From Ichthyophis bannanicus (Eukaryota > Chordata > Amphibia > Gymnophiona > Ichthyophiidae): DNA of 64,000 nucleotides. Shown here in pieces: positions 55,336-64,000 of the stretch. The stretch's first letter is position 1. Every line of letters begins with the position of its first letter. The position numbers were made by a program, and so were the translations under genes. Location: positions 57,200,955 through 57,264,954 of the forward strand of contig CM066032.1 in the NCBI GenBank assembly GCA_033557465.1. Reading direction: 5' to 3'. The notes beneath the pieces are model-generated. The model was not told where the DNA came from, did not search any database, and saw only the letters and a program-made list of their open reading frames with translations.

Positions 55336-56189
55336 GCAGGATAGGTCCCCCCACACTAAATGCAATGTGCGTTCCATGTCCATTCTCCATCCTAACCCAC
55401 AACCCAGCCATTCTCTAACCCAGTGATGGCTAACCTTTTTGAGCCCGAGTGCCCAAACTGCCGCACAAAACCAAAGAATTTCCTCAAAGTGCCAGCACGT
55501 CAATTTGCATAAATATTTGCATAATGCTAACATACACTAACTTTTAGTAAACATGTCTCTTAATGAGTGTATGGATAAAGACAGACTAAAAGATTTCTAC
55601 ATTACTATAATCCAGTGCCAACCGCCAGGCACATTAGGAACTACTACAAACACTGCCCATTTAGAACCAATAGCAAACCCGCCGTATCCTAACAGCACTA
55701 CCAGGACTCACAAAGCACCACACCATACCTATCAAAAGACAACACTGCAAATATTAAACCAATACATTTCAGACAATAACAATACATGACCTACTGGGGA
55801 AAGAGAACAAGTGGCAATGTCAAAAAGGAATTACATAAACAGAATACCTCAGCTCAGTTGCAATTGCTCCAGCCACTTTCTTCTGGTTTCTTCATGTTTT
55901 CTGCTAACTCTCCATCATCTGCTGTCCATTTGTCCTTTCTTCTCTCTTCTAGTTTTTTTTCCATTCTCTCTCTCTACATCCGCTTTAACATACTAATCTT
56001 TCTCCTTTTGCTCTTTCCTCATTCCTATTTCATCCACTCAAATTTTACCCCTCCATCCTCAATCCCCACTTACTCTCCCAATACCCGGCCAATTGTAGAT
56101 TTTTTATCCCTCCCACACAAAATATTTTTCCCCTCTCCATTTCACTCTCCCAGCCCCATCCCATTCTAATCCTCCCCAACATCAGCTCT

Positions 56190-56885
56190 CTTCTAGTTCC
56201 AGCCTCACCCAGCAGCCATTCTCTTCTAGTCCCTGCAACAGCCCATTTCCAGTCCTAGCAACCCCCCAACCCAATACCAGTCCTAGCCCCCCCCCATCAA
56301 CTCACTTCCAGCCCTAAACCCCCATCACCCCATTTCCAGACAGCCCCCATCAGCCCACAGCCCATTAGCAGTCCTACCCCCCCCCCGCCCGCCCGCCCAT
56401 TAGCAGTCCTAACCCCCCCAGCCCATTAGCAGTCCTAACACCCCCCCTCCTGCCCATTAGCAGTCCTAACCCCCCGCCCGCCCGCCCATTAGCAGTCCTA
56501 ACCCCCCCAGCCCATTAGCAGTCCTAAACCCCCCCCGCCCCGCCCCGCCCATTAGCAGTCCTAACACCCCCCCTCCTGCCCATTAGCAGTCCTTACACCC
56601 CCCCGCCTCCTGCCCTTTAGCTGTCCTAACCCCCCCCCCTCCTGCCCATTAGCAGTCCTAACCCCCCCCCCTCCTGCCCATTAGCAGTCCTAACCCCCCC
56701 TCCTGCCCATTAGCAGTCCTAACCCCCCCTCCTGCCCATTAGCAGTCCTAACCCTCCCCCCTGCCCATTAGCAGTCCTAACACCCCCCTCCTGCCCATTA
56801 GCAGTCCTAACACCCCCCCTCCTGCCCATTAGCAGTCCTAACCCCCCCTCCTCCTGCCCATTAGCAGTTCTAACACCCCCCCCCC
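56190..56885 (+). repeat. C-rich minisatellite, about 20 units of 28-33 bp
   Basis: Unit CCCATTAGCAGTCCTAAC followed by a variable run of C with TCCTG or GCCCGCC. The C-run length varies most. The first units (56.19-56.35 kb) are diverged (CCATTTCCAGTCCTAGC). Confidence 0.93.
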
Positions 56886-56942
56886 CCCGGCAAATTTAAA
56901 AAAAAAAAAAGCAGGCTCTGGCTGCTGCCGCGGCAGATTACA

Positions 56943-57211
56943 ATGTCCCGCGGGGCCCCTCCGCCCGCTAAGCCCCTCTGCAAGGGCTTTCAGATTCGCG
57001 AGGGAGAGCGTCTCCCTCGCGTCTCTGTTAAGCCCGCAGGGGCTAATGGGAAATTTCCCATCAGTCCCTCGCGTCTAAAGGGGCTGATGGGAAATTTCCC
57101 ATTAGCCCCTGCGGGCTTAACAGAGACGCGAGGGAGACGCTCTCCCTCGCGAATCTGAAAGCTCTTGCAGAGGGGCTTAGCGGGCGGAGGGGGCCCCGCG
57201 GGACGCTGCAT
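56943..57211. repeat. Large imperfect palindrome in the hAT derivative
   Basis: About 115-base arms, left 56945-57060 and right 57085-57210, around CCTCGCGTCTAAAGG. The same peptide (KPLCK.FQIREGERLPRVSV) is read on both strands, which is a palindrome artefact, not a gene. Confidence 0.93.
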
Positions 57212-57789
57212 TCTGCCCTTGCCGCGTCCGCGGCAGCAGTCAGAGACAGCTTTTTTCTTTTTTTTGCGGACCTATGGCCCGCGTGCCAGCTGCAAGGCCT
57301 TCGCGTGCCACAGCTGGCACGCGTGCCATAGGTTCGCCATCGCTGCTCTAACCCATTACATGTGGGAAATAGCATGAAGTAATTATTATGTTTATATTTT
57401 ATCTGGTCCCAGAACTGTTTTGTAATTTAAATTAGTAAGGAGACGATGAGAGCCGAGAGCGAGAAAGAAAATGAAACCGAAAACATCACCTGAGTTCAGC
57501 TTGATAGAATCTCTTCTCTGACGTCCAGACCCGCGTCAGAGTCCTTGCCTCTGACTGGGAGGGACTGCAGCTGGACTGGTCCTATTCTTGTCCTAATATA
57601 GTTTAAACGTTTCTTTTAATAAAAATACCCATTTTCTGGATTTAAGTAGCAAATGTTCCGAGGCATTTCTAAGCTGATTTCTTCATCCTAGAACCTCACT
57701 GAGAATCGCTAGTGGCCCTAGCAGCTCATGCTCTATTTAATCAAAATGTTTGAAATCAAAATATCGATTACTTTGTCATATTGTTTAGA

Positions 57790-58190
57790 TTCACATCTAA
57801 AATATGGGGACAGGCAAAGATCTTAATATGTATACTTCAGAGGAAAGATGGGATAGAGAAGATATGATAGAAACATGTAAATACCTCAGTAGCATAAATG
57901 CACATGAGGAGAGCCTCTTTCAATTGAAAGCAAGCTCTCCTACAAGGGGATATAGGATGAGGGTGAAAGGGGATTTATTATTTATTTATTTACATTCTCT
58001 TATATACCGTGCTATTCAGCATCAGTGCGGTTTACATTGAACAACTGAAATTACATTGAACAGGGCATTATAACTTGGAGATAACTATTTTACAGGGAAC
58101 ATGGGCTATGGAGCAATAGACTCAGGAGTAATATATGGAAAGAGTGATATATGCATGGAATAGTCTCCCAGTGGAGGCAGGAGAGACGTG
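57790..58190 (+). mobile_element. CR1 fragment with a SINE/L2 tail inserted
   Basis: CR1 coding remnant (KDLNMYTSEERWDREDMIET; LFQLKASSPTRGYRMRVKGD) is interrupted at about 57975 by a minus-strand SINE tail (TACATTCTCTTATATACCGTG to GGGAACATGGGCTATGGAG, about 58111). CR1 resumes with AGACTCAGGAGTAATATATGG and AATAGTCTCCCAGTGGAGG. Confidence 0.85.
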
Positions 58191-58595
58191 ATTTTGATGA
58201 CTGTAAATAATAATTACATCTGACTAAATGTATGTGCATATATTCAAAAATGATTCACTGTAACTCATTGGCTGCCCGGGTTCCTGGCTAGGGTGTGGCA
58301 GATGGAGGGAGACAGACATTTCTTAAGCCCTTGTGCCCAGGCAGGGGAGGGAAGAAGTTAGACAAATTTTTCCATGGCTCCTTGATGCCAGAGGGGGAGA
58401 AAAAGGGGGAGGGGGACTGGAGAAAGAGGGGGAGGGGAGGGGATGGGGAGGAGGGAGGGAGGGAGGGGGGGAAGGTAAAAAATGCATCATGTGGGCAGGA
58501 CCCAAAACAATAGAGGTGCTTAAAACTTTACAAATCAGAGTCATCTTGAGTGGATTGAAAATATGTAAATATACAGGGCTGTTGATCAGAGTCCA

Positions 58596-58735
58596 TCAGG
58601 CCCAGTACAAAACATGGATTGCAAAGGAAGATTATGTTTATTTCAATTTATTTCAAAAAACAACTCTGCCAAATAAATTGAAATAAACAATCTTCCTTTG
58701 CAATCCACGTTTTGTACTGGGCCCAATATAAAGGG
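58596..58735. repeat. Inverted repeat, ~65-base arms
   Basis: GGCCCAGTACAAAACATGGA on the left is mirrored by TCCACGTTTTGTACTGGGCC on the right; TTTATTTCAATTTATTT and AAATAAATTGAAATAAA are near the centre (about 58666). MITE-like, family unknown. Confidence 0.8.
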
Positions 58736-58845
58736 CTGTACACCAAAGGAACACCGATCACAGTTAGGGGCGTGTTACAGGCAAAAACTTCAAACGAGAC
58801 GTGCGTTTGTGTCAAGCAACGATCTTACATTGAACCATTCACAAT

Positions 58846-58867
58846 CACTACTACTACTACTACTACT
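58846..58867 (+). repeat. (ACT)n microsatellite and GAGCATTTGTATAGTGCTCT motif
   Basis: Seven ACT units followed by GAGCATTTGTATAGTGCTCT, a combination found at the end of a widespread vertebrate repeat whose name I cannot give with certainty. Confidence 0.6.
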
Positions 58868-60614
58868 GAGCATTTGTATAGTGCTCTAAGAGAGAGGACA
58901 GAACAGGGCTCAGTGTGTACCTCACTGGCCTAGCCTTTGTGATCTCATTCCTCTTGCTGCTGGACCCTAATTTGGGCTCTCATCTAGATTTCTGCACCCT
59001 TGTGAGCCCTTAGAATGTCCATTCAGCCATATTGAAAATCATATATAGCCAACCCTCTAGAGTAAACTGAAATACATCACGTAGTAGCAGGTTCCAGCTA
59101 TATCTGGAAACTTCCATGTGCCAGCATCAGCACCTGCCAAACTGTATGCACAAACAATGCAGCTACACATGACACCATCCCCAATCAAGTTGCCCAAACA
59201 TTATTGTAGGCAACTTCCTGTTGCGTCCCAATAAATCATCACTCCAAAATGAAGGGTGCCGCAGTTCTATTGCACAGGTCTGAGAAAGCCTCTCCCTCCG
59301 AGGGTCTCACACAAAACAGTGCAATACAAGGTAAACCCATTCTCTCTCAGAGCCCCAAATTCACTGACTCATAAGGCTGCGAAAATGATGCTAAGGCTGT
59401 CTCAAACACTTGCCCCATCATATGGCAACTAACCTACCCTCATCATATAAAATGGCCCATTGCTGTGTCCAACCTAACAGGGGGTCCCTATAGCCACCCC
59501 GAAACCCCACATCAACTTACAGGAAGATATTACAGGAAGAGAAAGGGAATTCAGCAAAATATAAAAAAGAAAACAATGCTACACCAGCAATGAAAGATAA
59601 ATACAAAAAAGTGTACAAAGAAAAGAGAATGAAACAGGACAGCAGCTCCCCTGCTGAGATCAGAAGGAGTGCCAGCCCTTACTGCTGCCCCTGCCCCAAA
59701 CAACCCCTCCCCTTAGAGGCACAGCCAGCCGGCACCTGCTTTTTCTCCTTAGAAGCCAAGATCCCCCCAAAAAGAAGCAGCCAAGCCAAGCCAAAACCAC
59801 CCCCACCATAAAGCTGGTTGAGCAGAGAAAACGCCAGAGAGACAGGCATTCCCCCTCCCTAGCTGGTCTCAGTCGCACGAGGGGTGAGCGGCCTGGCAGG
59901 AGGAAGTCGCTGGCTAGAAACAGCAGGGGCGAAGGCTCTTTCTCCTGGCTCAGACCAAGAGAGCATGCCACTGTGATGGAATTATTAGAAACACCTTCAG
60001 GAGCCAGCCAAAACAGCTCTCCACAGACCGTTGAGACCGAGGCCCTCTCTCACGCAGTGCCGGCGGCCGGATAGGGGACCAGGAGAACATGGGCCAGACA
60101 ATGAACACAAGATCACAAAAATAATTGTACCTACTGTGCGTATGCTGGCTGGCTTTTTTTTAAAGATTCCCACAATTTTATAATTTAAAGCACTCATCGC
60201 CGTGGCGTCGGAGAATTGACATTGTCTTCCTTGCAGCAAGCACTCAGCATGCAAATGCCAGTTCCACGTGCAGCTGGTGTGCTGAGTCAGTGGGAGGAGT
60301 TTTGGATCTACTATGCCTGCCTATAGTGAATGGTAGCGGCATGGCACGTCGACGTCGGGCAGCAAAGCAAACCAGCAAAAACCAGAGTTGGATTGCAAGA
60401 GTGGGGCTACCGCCAAGGCTGCCGGGGCCGGTAGAATGCAGCGGTGCAGCAGCAGCAGCAGGACAGAGCACTATTTCTAGGCATCGGTTCAGGCAGGCAA
60501 GACAAGGGCAGCAGCAAGAGTGTCTTTTGCGCGGGGCCCCCCGAAGCGCGGGGCCCCACGAAGCGCGGGGCCCTGTGCAAAAAACATTCTTGCTCAATGG
60601 ACAGGCCGGCCCTG

Positions 60615-60622
60615 AGTTGCGG
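60615..60622 (+). repeat. Right 8-bp target duplication of the hAT
   Basis: AGTTGCGG, identical to 48969-48976; DIRS sequence resumes directly after it. Confidence 0.95.
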
Positions 60623-62730
60623 CCTCTAAGGCCAGATTAGGAAAACTTCCCTTTAGGGGTAAGCTTCTCTTTGGGGAGGATCTGGAGAAGTTGGTGAAGG
60701 ATTTAGGAGAATCAAAAGGAGGACGATTGCCGGAGGACAAGCAAAAACAGAGACGTCCGATGGCGCCTTCCAGGAATCAGCAGAGGGAATTTTGTTGGTT
60801 CCGGCAGGATGATTCGGTTCAGTTCCGAGAGGAAGGCTTCAGTATAGATCCTCGGGGTTTCGAGGTTTCAGGGGGGCGGGCAGAGGTTTTGGGACCTCTT
60901 CCTCCCCGAACATTAAGAAGGCACAACGATGCGAGGAGGGTCCAGGCAGGACTAGTACCCATGGGGGGTCATTTCAAAGGAGTTCTTTCCTGCCTGGGCC
61001 CAATTGACCTCAGATCGGTGGGTGTTGGAAGTCGTGCAGAAAGGGTATGCACTCGAGTTCCAGCGTCCAGTAAAAGAAGCCTTTGTGGCCTCTCCCTGCA
61101 GAATGTAAGTAAAGCGGAAAGCAGTACAAGTAACGCTGGACAGATTACTAGCACTCAAAGCGGTGGTGTCTGTGCCAGCAGACCAATGCGGATGCGGTTG
61201 GTACTCCATTTATTTTGTGGTGCCAAAGAAGGAGGGCACCTGGAGGCCGATTCTGGATCTCAAAAGAGTAAACCGAAGCCTCAAGGTATCACACTTTCGC
61301 ATGGAGACGCTGCGATCAGTCATTGTGGTGGTAAGGCAGGGAGAGTATCTTACGTCTCTAGACCTCACGGAGGCGTATTTACACATACCGATCAGGGGTG
61401 AACATCAAAGGTTCCTTTGCTTTGCGGTGCCCATGGGTCATTTTCAGTTCCAGGCAATGCCGTTTGGCTTGGCAAGGGCGCCAAGGGCCTTCACTAAAGT
61501 CATGGTGGTGGTGGTGGTGGTGGTGGCGGTGGCGTTGCCAAAGGAAGGAGTGTTGGTTCACCCCTATCTGGACGATTGGTTGATTCGAGCAAAGTCGGAG
61601 GTGGAAAGCGAGGTTGCGACCCACCGGGTAGTGCAGTTATTGCAGACCCTAGGATGAGTGGTAAATGTGGCAAAGAGCAGCTTGCAGCCATCGCAAGAGT
61701 TGGAATATTTGGAGGCCAGATTCAACACAGGCAGGGGCAGAGTGTTCTTACCACAGCTCAGGATCCAAAAGCTCAGGCAGGTGGTTCAGGAATTTTTGGA
61801 GGACAGGGCCCCCTCAGCGTGGCAGTACTTGCAGCTGTTGGATGATGGCGGCCACTCTCGAGGTGGTACCATGGGCCAGGGCTCACATGTGACCTCTGCA
61901 GAGATCCCTACTCAGACAATGGTCACATCAGAGCGATCAGTTGTCCCAGAGGATGGAGTGTCCGCAGGAGACGCGGCACTCACTACAGTGGTGGATGGCG
62001 CCAGGATATCTAGAAAAGGGGATGCCTCTGGAGCCGCCAGATTGGTGTCCGTTGACAATGGATGCGAGTCTGTTCGGCTGGGGAGCACACTTCAGGGGGA
62101 GGTATGCTCAGGGTCAGTGGACAGATCAGGAAAAGACGTGGTCGATCAACCGGTTGGAATTGAGAGCCGTCACGCTCGCCCTGAGGACTTTTCAGCAAAG
62201 GCTTCAGGGAAAGGCGATCCGGGTTTTATCGGACAACACCACGGCAGTATCTTACATCAATCATCAGGGTGGTACAGGCAGCATGGCTCTCGAAGAGGAG
62301 GCGCAAAGCTGCTCAATTGGGCAGAGGAGCATCTGGAGGCCTTATCAGCGGCACATGTGGCAGATGTTGACAATGTGACAGCAGATTTATTGAGTCCGGT
62401 CCGAGTGGACCCCGGGGAATAGACACTCAATCAGGAAGTGTTTGACATGCTGGTACAGCGCTGGGGTCTTCCGTGCATGGACCTTATGGCGACGTTTGCA
62501 TCTGCAAAGGTAGACCGGTTCTTCAGCAGAAGAAGAGAAAGAATGTCGGAAGGTCTGGATGCCTTAATGCAGAGGTGGCCGACGGAATACCTGCTATATG
62601 TGTTTCCTCTGTGGGTCCTCATTGGTCGAGTACTACAGAGGATAGAGAGACACAAGGGGTGAGTTGTCCTTGTGGCTCCGGATTGGCCAAGGAGGCCTTG
62701 GTATGCTGACTTAATGCGTCTTCAGGTAGA
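60623..62730 (+). pseudogene. DIRS ORF1 end, reverse transcriptase, RNase H and methyltransferase-like domain
   Basis: ORF1 ends with LEKLVKDLGESKGGRLPEDK (60691 on). RT overlaps in another frame: LTSDRWVLEVVQKGYALEFQ (about 61000), YSIYFVVPKKEGTWRPILDL (about 61200), motif A SLDLTEAYLHIPIRGEHQRF, FQAMPFGLARAPRAFTKVMV, then palm VHPYLDDWLIRAKS at 61557-61598. RNase H (61941-62340): LTMDASLFGWGAHFRG, INRLELRAVTLALRTF and SDNTTAVSYINHQGGT, with catalytic Asp/Glu visible. A DIRS-specific methyltransferase-like segment (62440-62730) reads VQRWGLPCMDLMATFASAKV and LLYVFPLWVLIGRVLQRIER. A stop at 62660 precedes APDWPRRPWYADLMRLQ. Several frame breaks show decay. Confidence 0.82.
61501..61531 (+). 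repeat. (GTG)n tract inside the RT gene
   Basis: About ten GTG/GCG codons give a run of Val just before the palm motif. Related DIRS proteins have a few Val here, so this looks like in-frame slippage expansion. Confidence 0.8.
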
Positions 62731-62736
62731 ACCGCC

Positions 62737-63879
62737 ATGGAAGCTTCCAGTCAGGGAGGATCTGCTGGTGCAGGGTTGGTTGACTATGCCTCACGTGGAT
62801 TGGTTCTTGCTTATGGCTTGGCTCTTGAAAGGGCAAGGTTGAGAGCCAAGGGGTATTCGGCAGCGGATGTCTCTACGTTGCTGAGGTCCACACGCAGATC
62901 TACTTCTTTGGCATACATCAGAGTTTGGTGTTTGTTTGAAGCGTGGTGCAAGGACAAGGGCACGGAGGCATTGAGAGTGTCAGTTCCACAGATTTTGTCC
63001 TTCTTGCAAGATGGCTTTGATAAAGGTTTGGCGGCATCTTCTCTGCGTGTGCAACTAGCAGCACTTTCGTGCTTTAGAGGGAAGGTGCAGGGTTGGACGT
63101 TAGGGTCGCACCCGGATATTAAACATTTTTTGCGGGTGGCTTCACTCTTGAGACTTCCTTGCAGGAGTTTGTTTCCGGTCTGGGACTTGAACGTGGTACT
63201 ACAGGCCCTGATAGGGGTGCCCTTCAAGCCTTTGGCTAAAGCGACGTTGAAGGATCTTACCTTGAAAGTGGTATTTTTGGTGGCTATCACTTCGGCAAGG
63301 AGAATTTCGGAATTACAGGCGTTATCCTGTAGAGAGCCTTTTTTGTTTTTTGATTCCAAGAGGGTTGTGTTGAGGATGGGTCCTTCTTTCTTGCCAAAAG
63401 TGGTGTCAGCATTTCATGTGAATCAGGCCGTATCTTTGCCTGTGTTTGAGAAGTCAGAGAAGGATAAGGTTAAGGGCCGACTGCATCGTTTAGATGTCGG
63501 CAGGGCCTTAAGGAAGTATTTGCAGAGAACGGCTTCTCTCCGGAAGTCAGACAGATTGTTCGTGTTGTTTGGTGGACCAAAGCGAGGGGAGCCAGCTTCT
63601 AAATCATCCATTGCTAGGTGGATTAAGGAAGCTATTGTGGCAGCCTATATCTTAAAGGGTATGGTGGTGCCGAAGGGTTTAAGAGCTCATTCGACTAGGG
63701 CGCAGGCAGCTTCCTGGGTGGAGGTTAGTAGAGTGCCAGTGATCGAGATTTGTAGAGCGGCGACTTGGGCATCCTTGCATACGTTTGTCAAGCATTACAG
63801 GATTGATGTCCAGGCAGAAGGGGATGCTAGGTTTGGATCAGCAGTGCTTCAGGCTGGTCTGGCAGGCCCCTCCCATTAA
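62737..63879 (+). CDS. DIRS tyrosine recombinase (380 aa), intact
   Basis: The N-terminal core-binding part shows LLRSTRRSTSLAYIRVWCLF and SFLQDGFDKGLAASSLRVQL. The catalytic part shows the first Arg in TSARRISELQALSC (residue about 190), the HxxR box in GLRAHSTRAQAASW (residue about 318) and the nucleophile Tyr in TFVKHYRIDVQ (about 355). This R-H-R-Y set is that of DIRS integrases, which join a circular DNA copy to the target without making a duplication. The ORF has no stop or frameshift and ends at 63879. The ATG at 62737 lies inside the preceding RT/methyltransferase stretch in another frame; overlapping ORFs are normal in DIRS. The best preserved gene of this element. Confidence 0.9.
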   Translation: MEASSQGGSAGAGLVDYASRGLVLAYGLALERARLRAKGYSAADVSTLLRSTRRSTSLAYIRVWCLFEAWCKDKGTEALRVSVPQILSFLQDGFDKGLAASSLRVQLAALSCFRGKVQGWTLGSHPDIKHFLRVASLLRLPCRSLFPVWDLNVVLQALIGVPFKPLAKATLKDLTLKVVFLVAITSARRISELQALSCREPFLFFDSKRVVLRMGPSFLPKVVSAFHVNQAVSLPVFEKSEKDKVKGRLHRLDVGRALRKYLQRTASLRKSDRLFVLFGGPKRGEPASKSSIARWIKEAIVAAYILKGMVVPKGLRAHSTRAQAASWVEVSRVPVIEICRAATWASLHTFVKHYRIDVQAEGDARFGSAVLQAGLAGPSH

Positions 63880-64000
63880 AGTGGTTACTGTTCTGTTCCT
63901 GGAGTAACTCCAGTCTAGTCCCGCGTCCCTCCCTGATGTTGCCTGCCGCAGGTCAACCTGAATCTGAAGAAGAGATGTTGTTGGGCCGTGACAGAGATTT

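Larger units (their letters stand above)
55421..57345 (+). mobile_element. Non-autonomous hAT element (1925 bp) with C-rich minisatellite and palindrome
   Basis: Ends CAGTGATGGCTAACC and, reversed, CAGCGATGGCGAACC. The 8-bp duplication CTCTAACC lies at 55413-55420 and 57346-57353. Its ends differ from those of the enclosing hAT, so it belongs to another family. Contents: 55.5-56.1 kb AT-rich with no gene, 56190-56885 minisatellite, 56943-57211 palindrome, then a short stem at the right end (GTGCCAGCTGC..GCAGCTGGCAC-like). Confidence 0.93.
48977..60614 (-). mobile_element. hAT DNA transposon (ZMYM/TTF-type), 11.6 kb with nested insertions
   Basis: The inverted ends are CAGGGGCGGCC and, reversed, CAGGGCCGGCC, with AGTTGCGG on both sides. 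It interrupts DIRS ORF1, which continues after it (LEKLVKDLGESKGG). The transposase is on the minus strand. Nested inside are an unidentified insert (about 50.1-51.6 kb), decayed CR1 pieces (54.5-55.3, 57.8-58.2 kb), and a hAT deletion derivative (55421-57345). Stretches 48977-49650, 53720-54490 and 58960-60500 hold no gene I can recognise. A BovB/SINE-like scrap may lie at 54245-54370. Near the right end CGAAGCGCGGGGCCCC is repeated three times (60530-60585), a subterminal repeat. Confidence 0.92.
47086..64000 (+). mobile_element. DIRS-type retrotransposon, split by an 11.6-kb hAT, runs off the window
   Basis: Gag-like ORF1 (about 47.98-48.98 and 60.62-61.0 kb), RT/RNase H, a methyltransferase-like domain and a tyrosine recombinase all lie on the plus strand. 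CTCCAGTCTAGTC occurs near both ends (47088 and 63908), possibly part of the DIRS terminal/internal repeat system. The leader (47.09-47.98 kb) is GC-rich with no gene. Two Gag stops and several later frame breaks make it inactive. Confidence 0.88.

Noticed and set aside
56943..57211. Two overlapping ORFs with the same peptide on both strands
   Set aside because: The identical peptide results from the palindrome, not from a gene.
59590..60254. Host exon near the hAT right end
   Set aside because: Short ORFs on both strands with Pro/Lys-rich text and no domain or splice pattern; inside the hAT boundaries.
60691..61401. 236-aa ORF as a separate gene
   Set aside because: Only its first part is DIRS ORF1; the rest overlaps the RT frame, which carries the conserved motifs.

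Overview
The window is vertebrate nuclear DNA made almost wholly of transposable elements (TEs). I found no host exon, rRNA gene or functional tRNA gene. The mix is CR1, L2 and RTE LINEs, tRNA-headed SINEs with L2-type tails, a DIRS tyrosine-recombinase retrotransposon, a ZMYM-type hAT, a PIF/Harbinger gene cluster and a Helitron. This suits a large, repeat-rich vertebrate genome. I guess an amphibian, perhaps a caecilian, with low confidence because no host gene is present.

Layout. 1-1.9 kb: edge-truncated RTE LINE (minus), open for 593 codons. 1.9-27.1 kb: a deep nest. Its backbone is an unclassified AT-rich repeat ('E') present as an inverted pair. The minus arm is cut by an L2 LINE (which holds a Helitron and a second L2) and by two CR1 LINEs. 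Each CR1 is cut in turn by a copy of a large 4.7-5.4 kb element (called B and C here). B and C have GGGGTATGTTTACTAA-type termini, 3-bp TAA/TTA target duplications, long GC-rich arms, minisatellites and several tRNA-like modules facing inward. Fragments of the same family lie at 1.9-3.9 kb (D), 9.8-10.2 kb (A) and 27.1-28.1 kb (F).

27-45.8 kb: a PIF/Harbinger-like gene cluster. It has two different SANT/Myb-like genes transcribed toward each other, each with its own polyA signal, and a spliced DDE transposase divergent from the second. All three carry frameshifts or insertions. SINE, L2, CR1 and satellite sequences lie inside them.

45.8-64 kb: an L2 LINE, then a DIRS element (gag, RT, RNase H, methyltransferase-like domain, tyrosine recombinase). 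An 11.6-kb hAT with exact 8-bp target duplications splits the DIRS. The hAT contains its own decayed transposase, an unrecognised insert with a 356-aa ORF, CR1 remnants and a 1.9-kb hAT deletion derivative, also with exact 8-bp duplications.

Working together: the L2 LINEs plausibly mobilise the tRNA/L2 SINEs because they share 3' tails. The Harbinger transposase and SANT proteins are the natural candidates for moving the TAA-flanked B/C family. Several empty sites can be read from homologous copies in the window, so the insertion order can be worked out.
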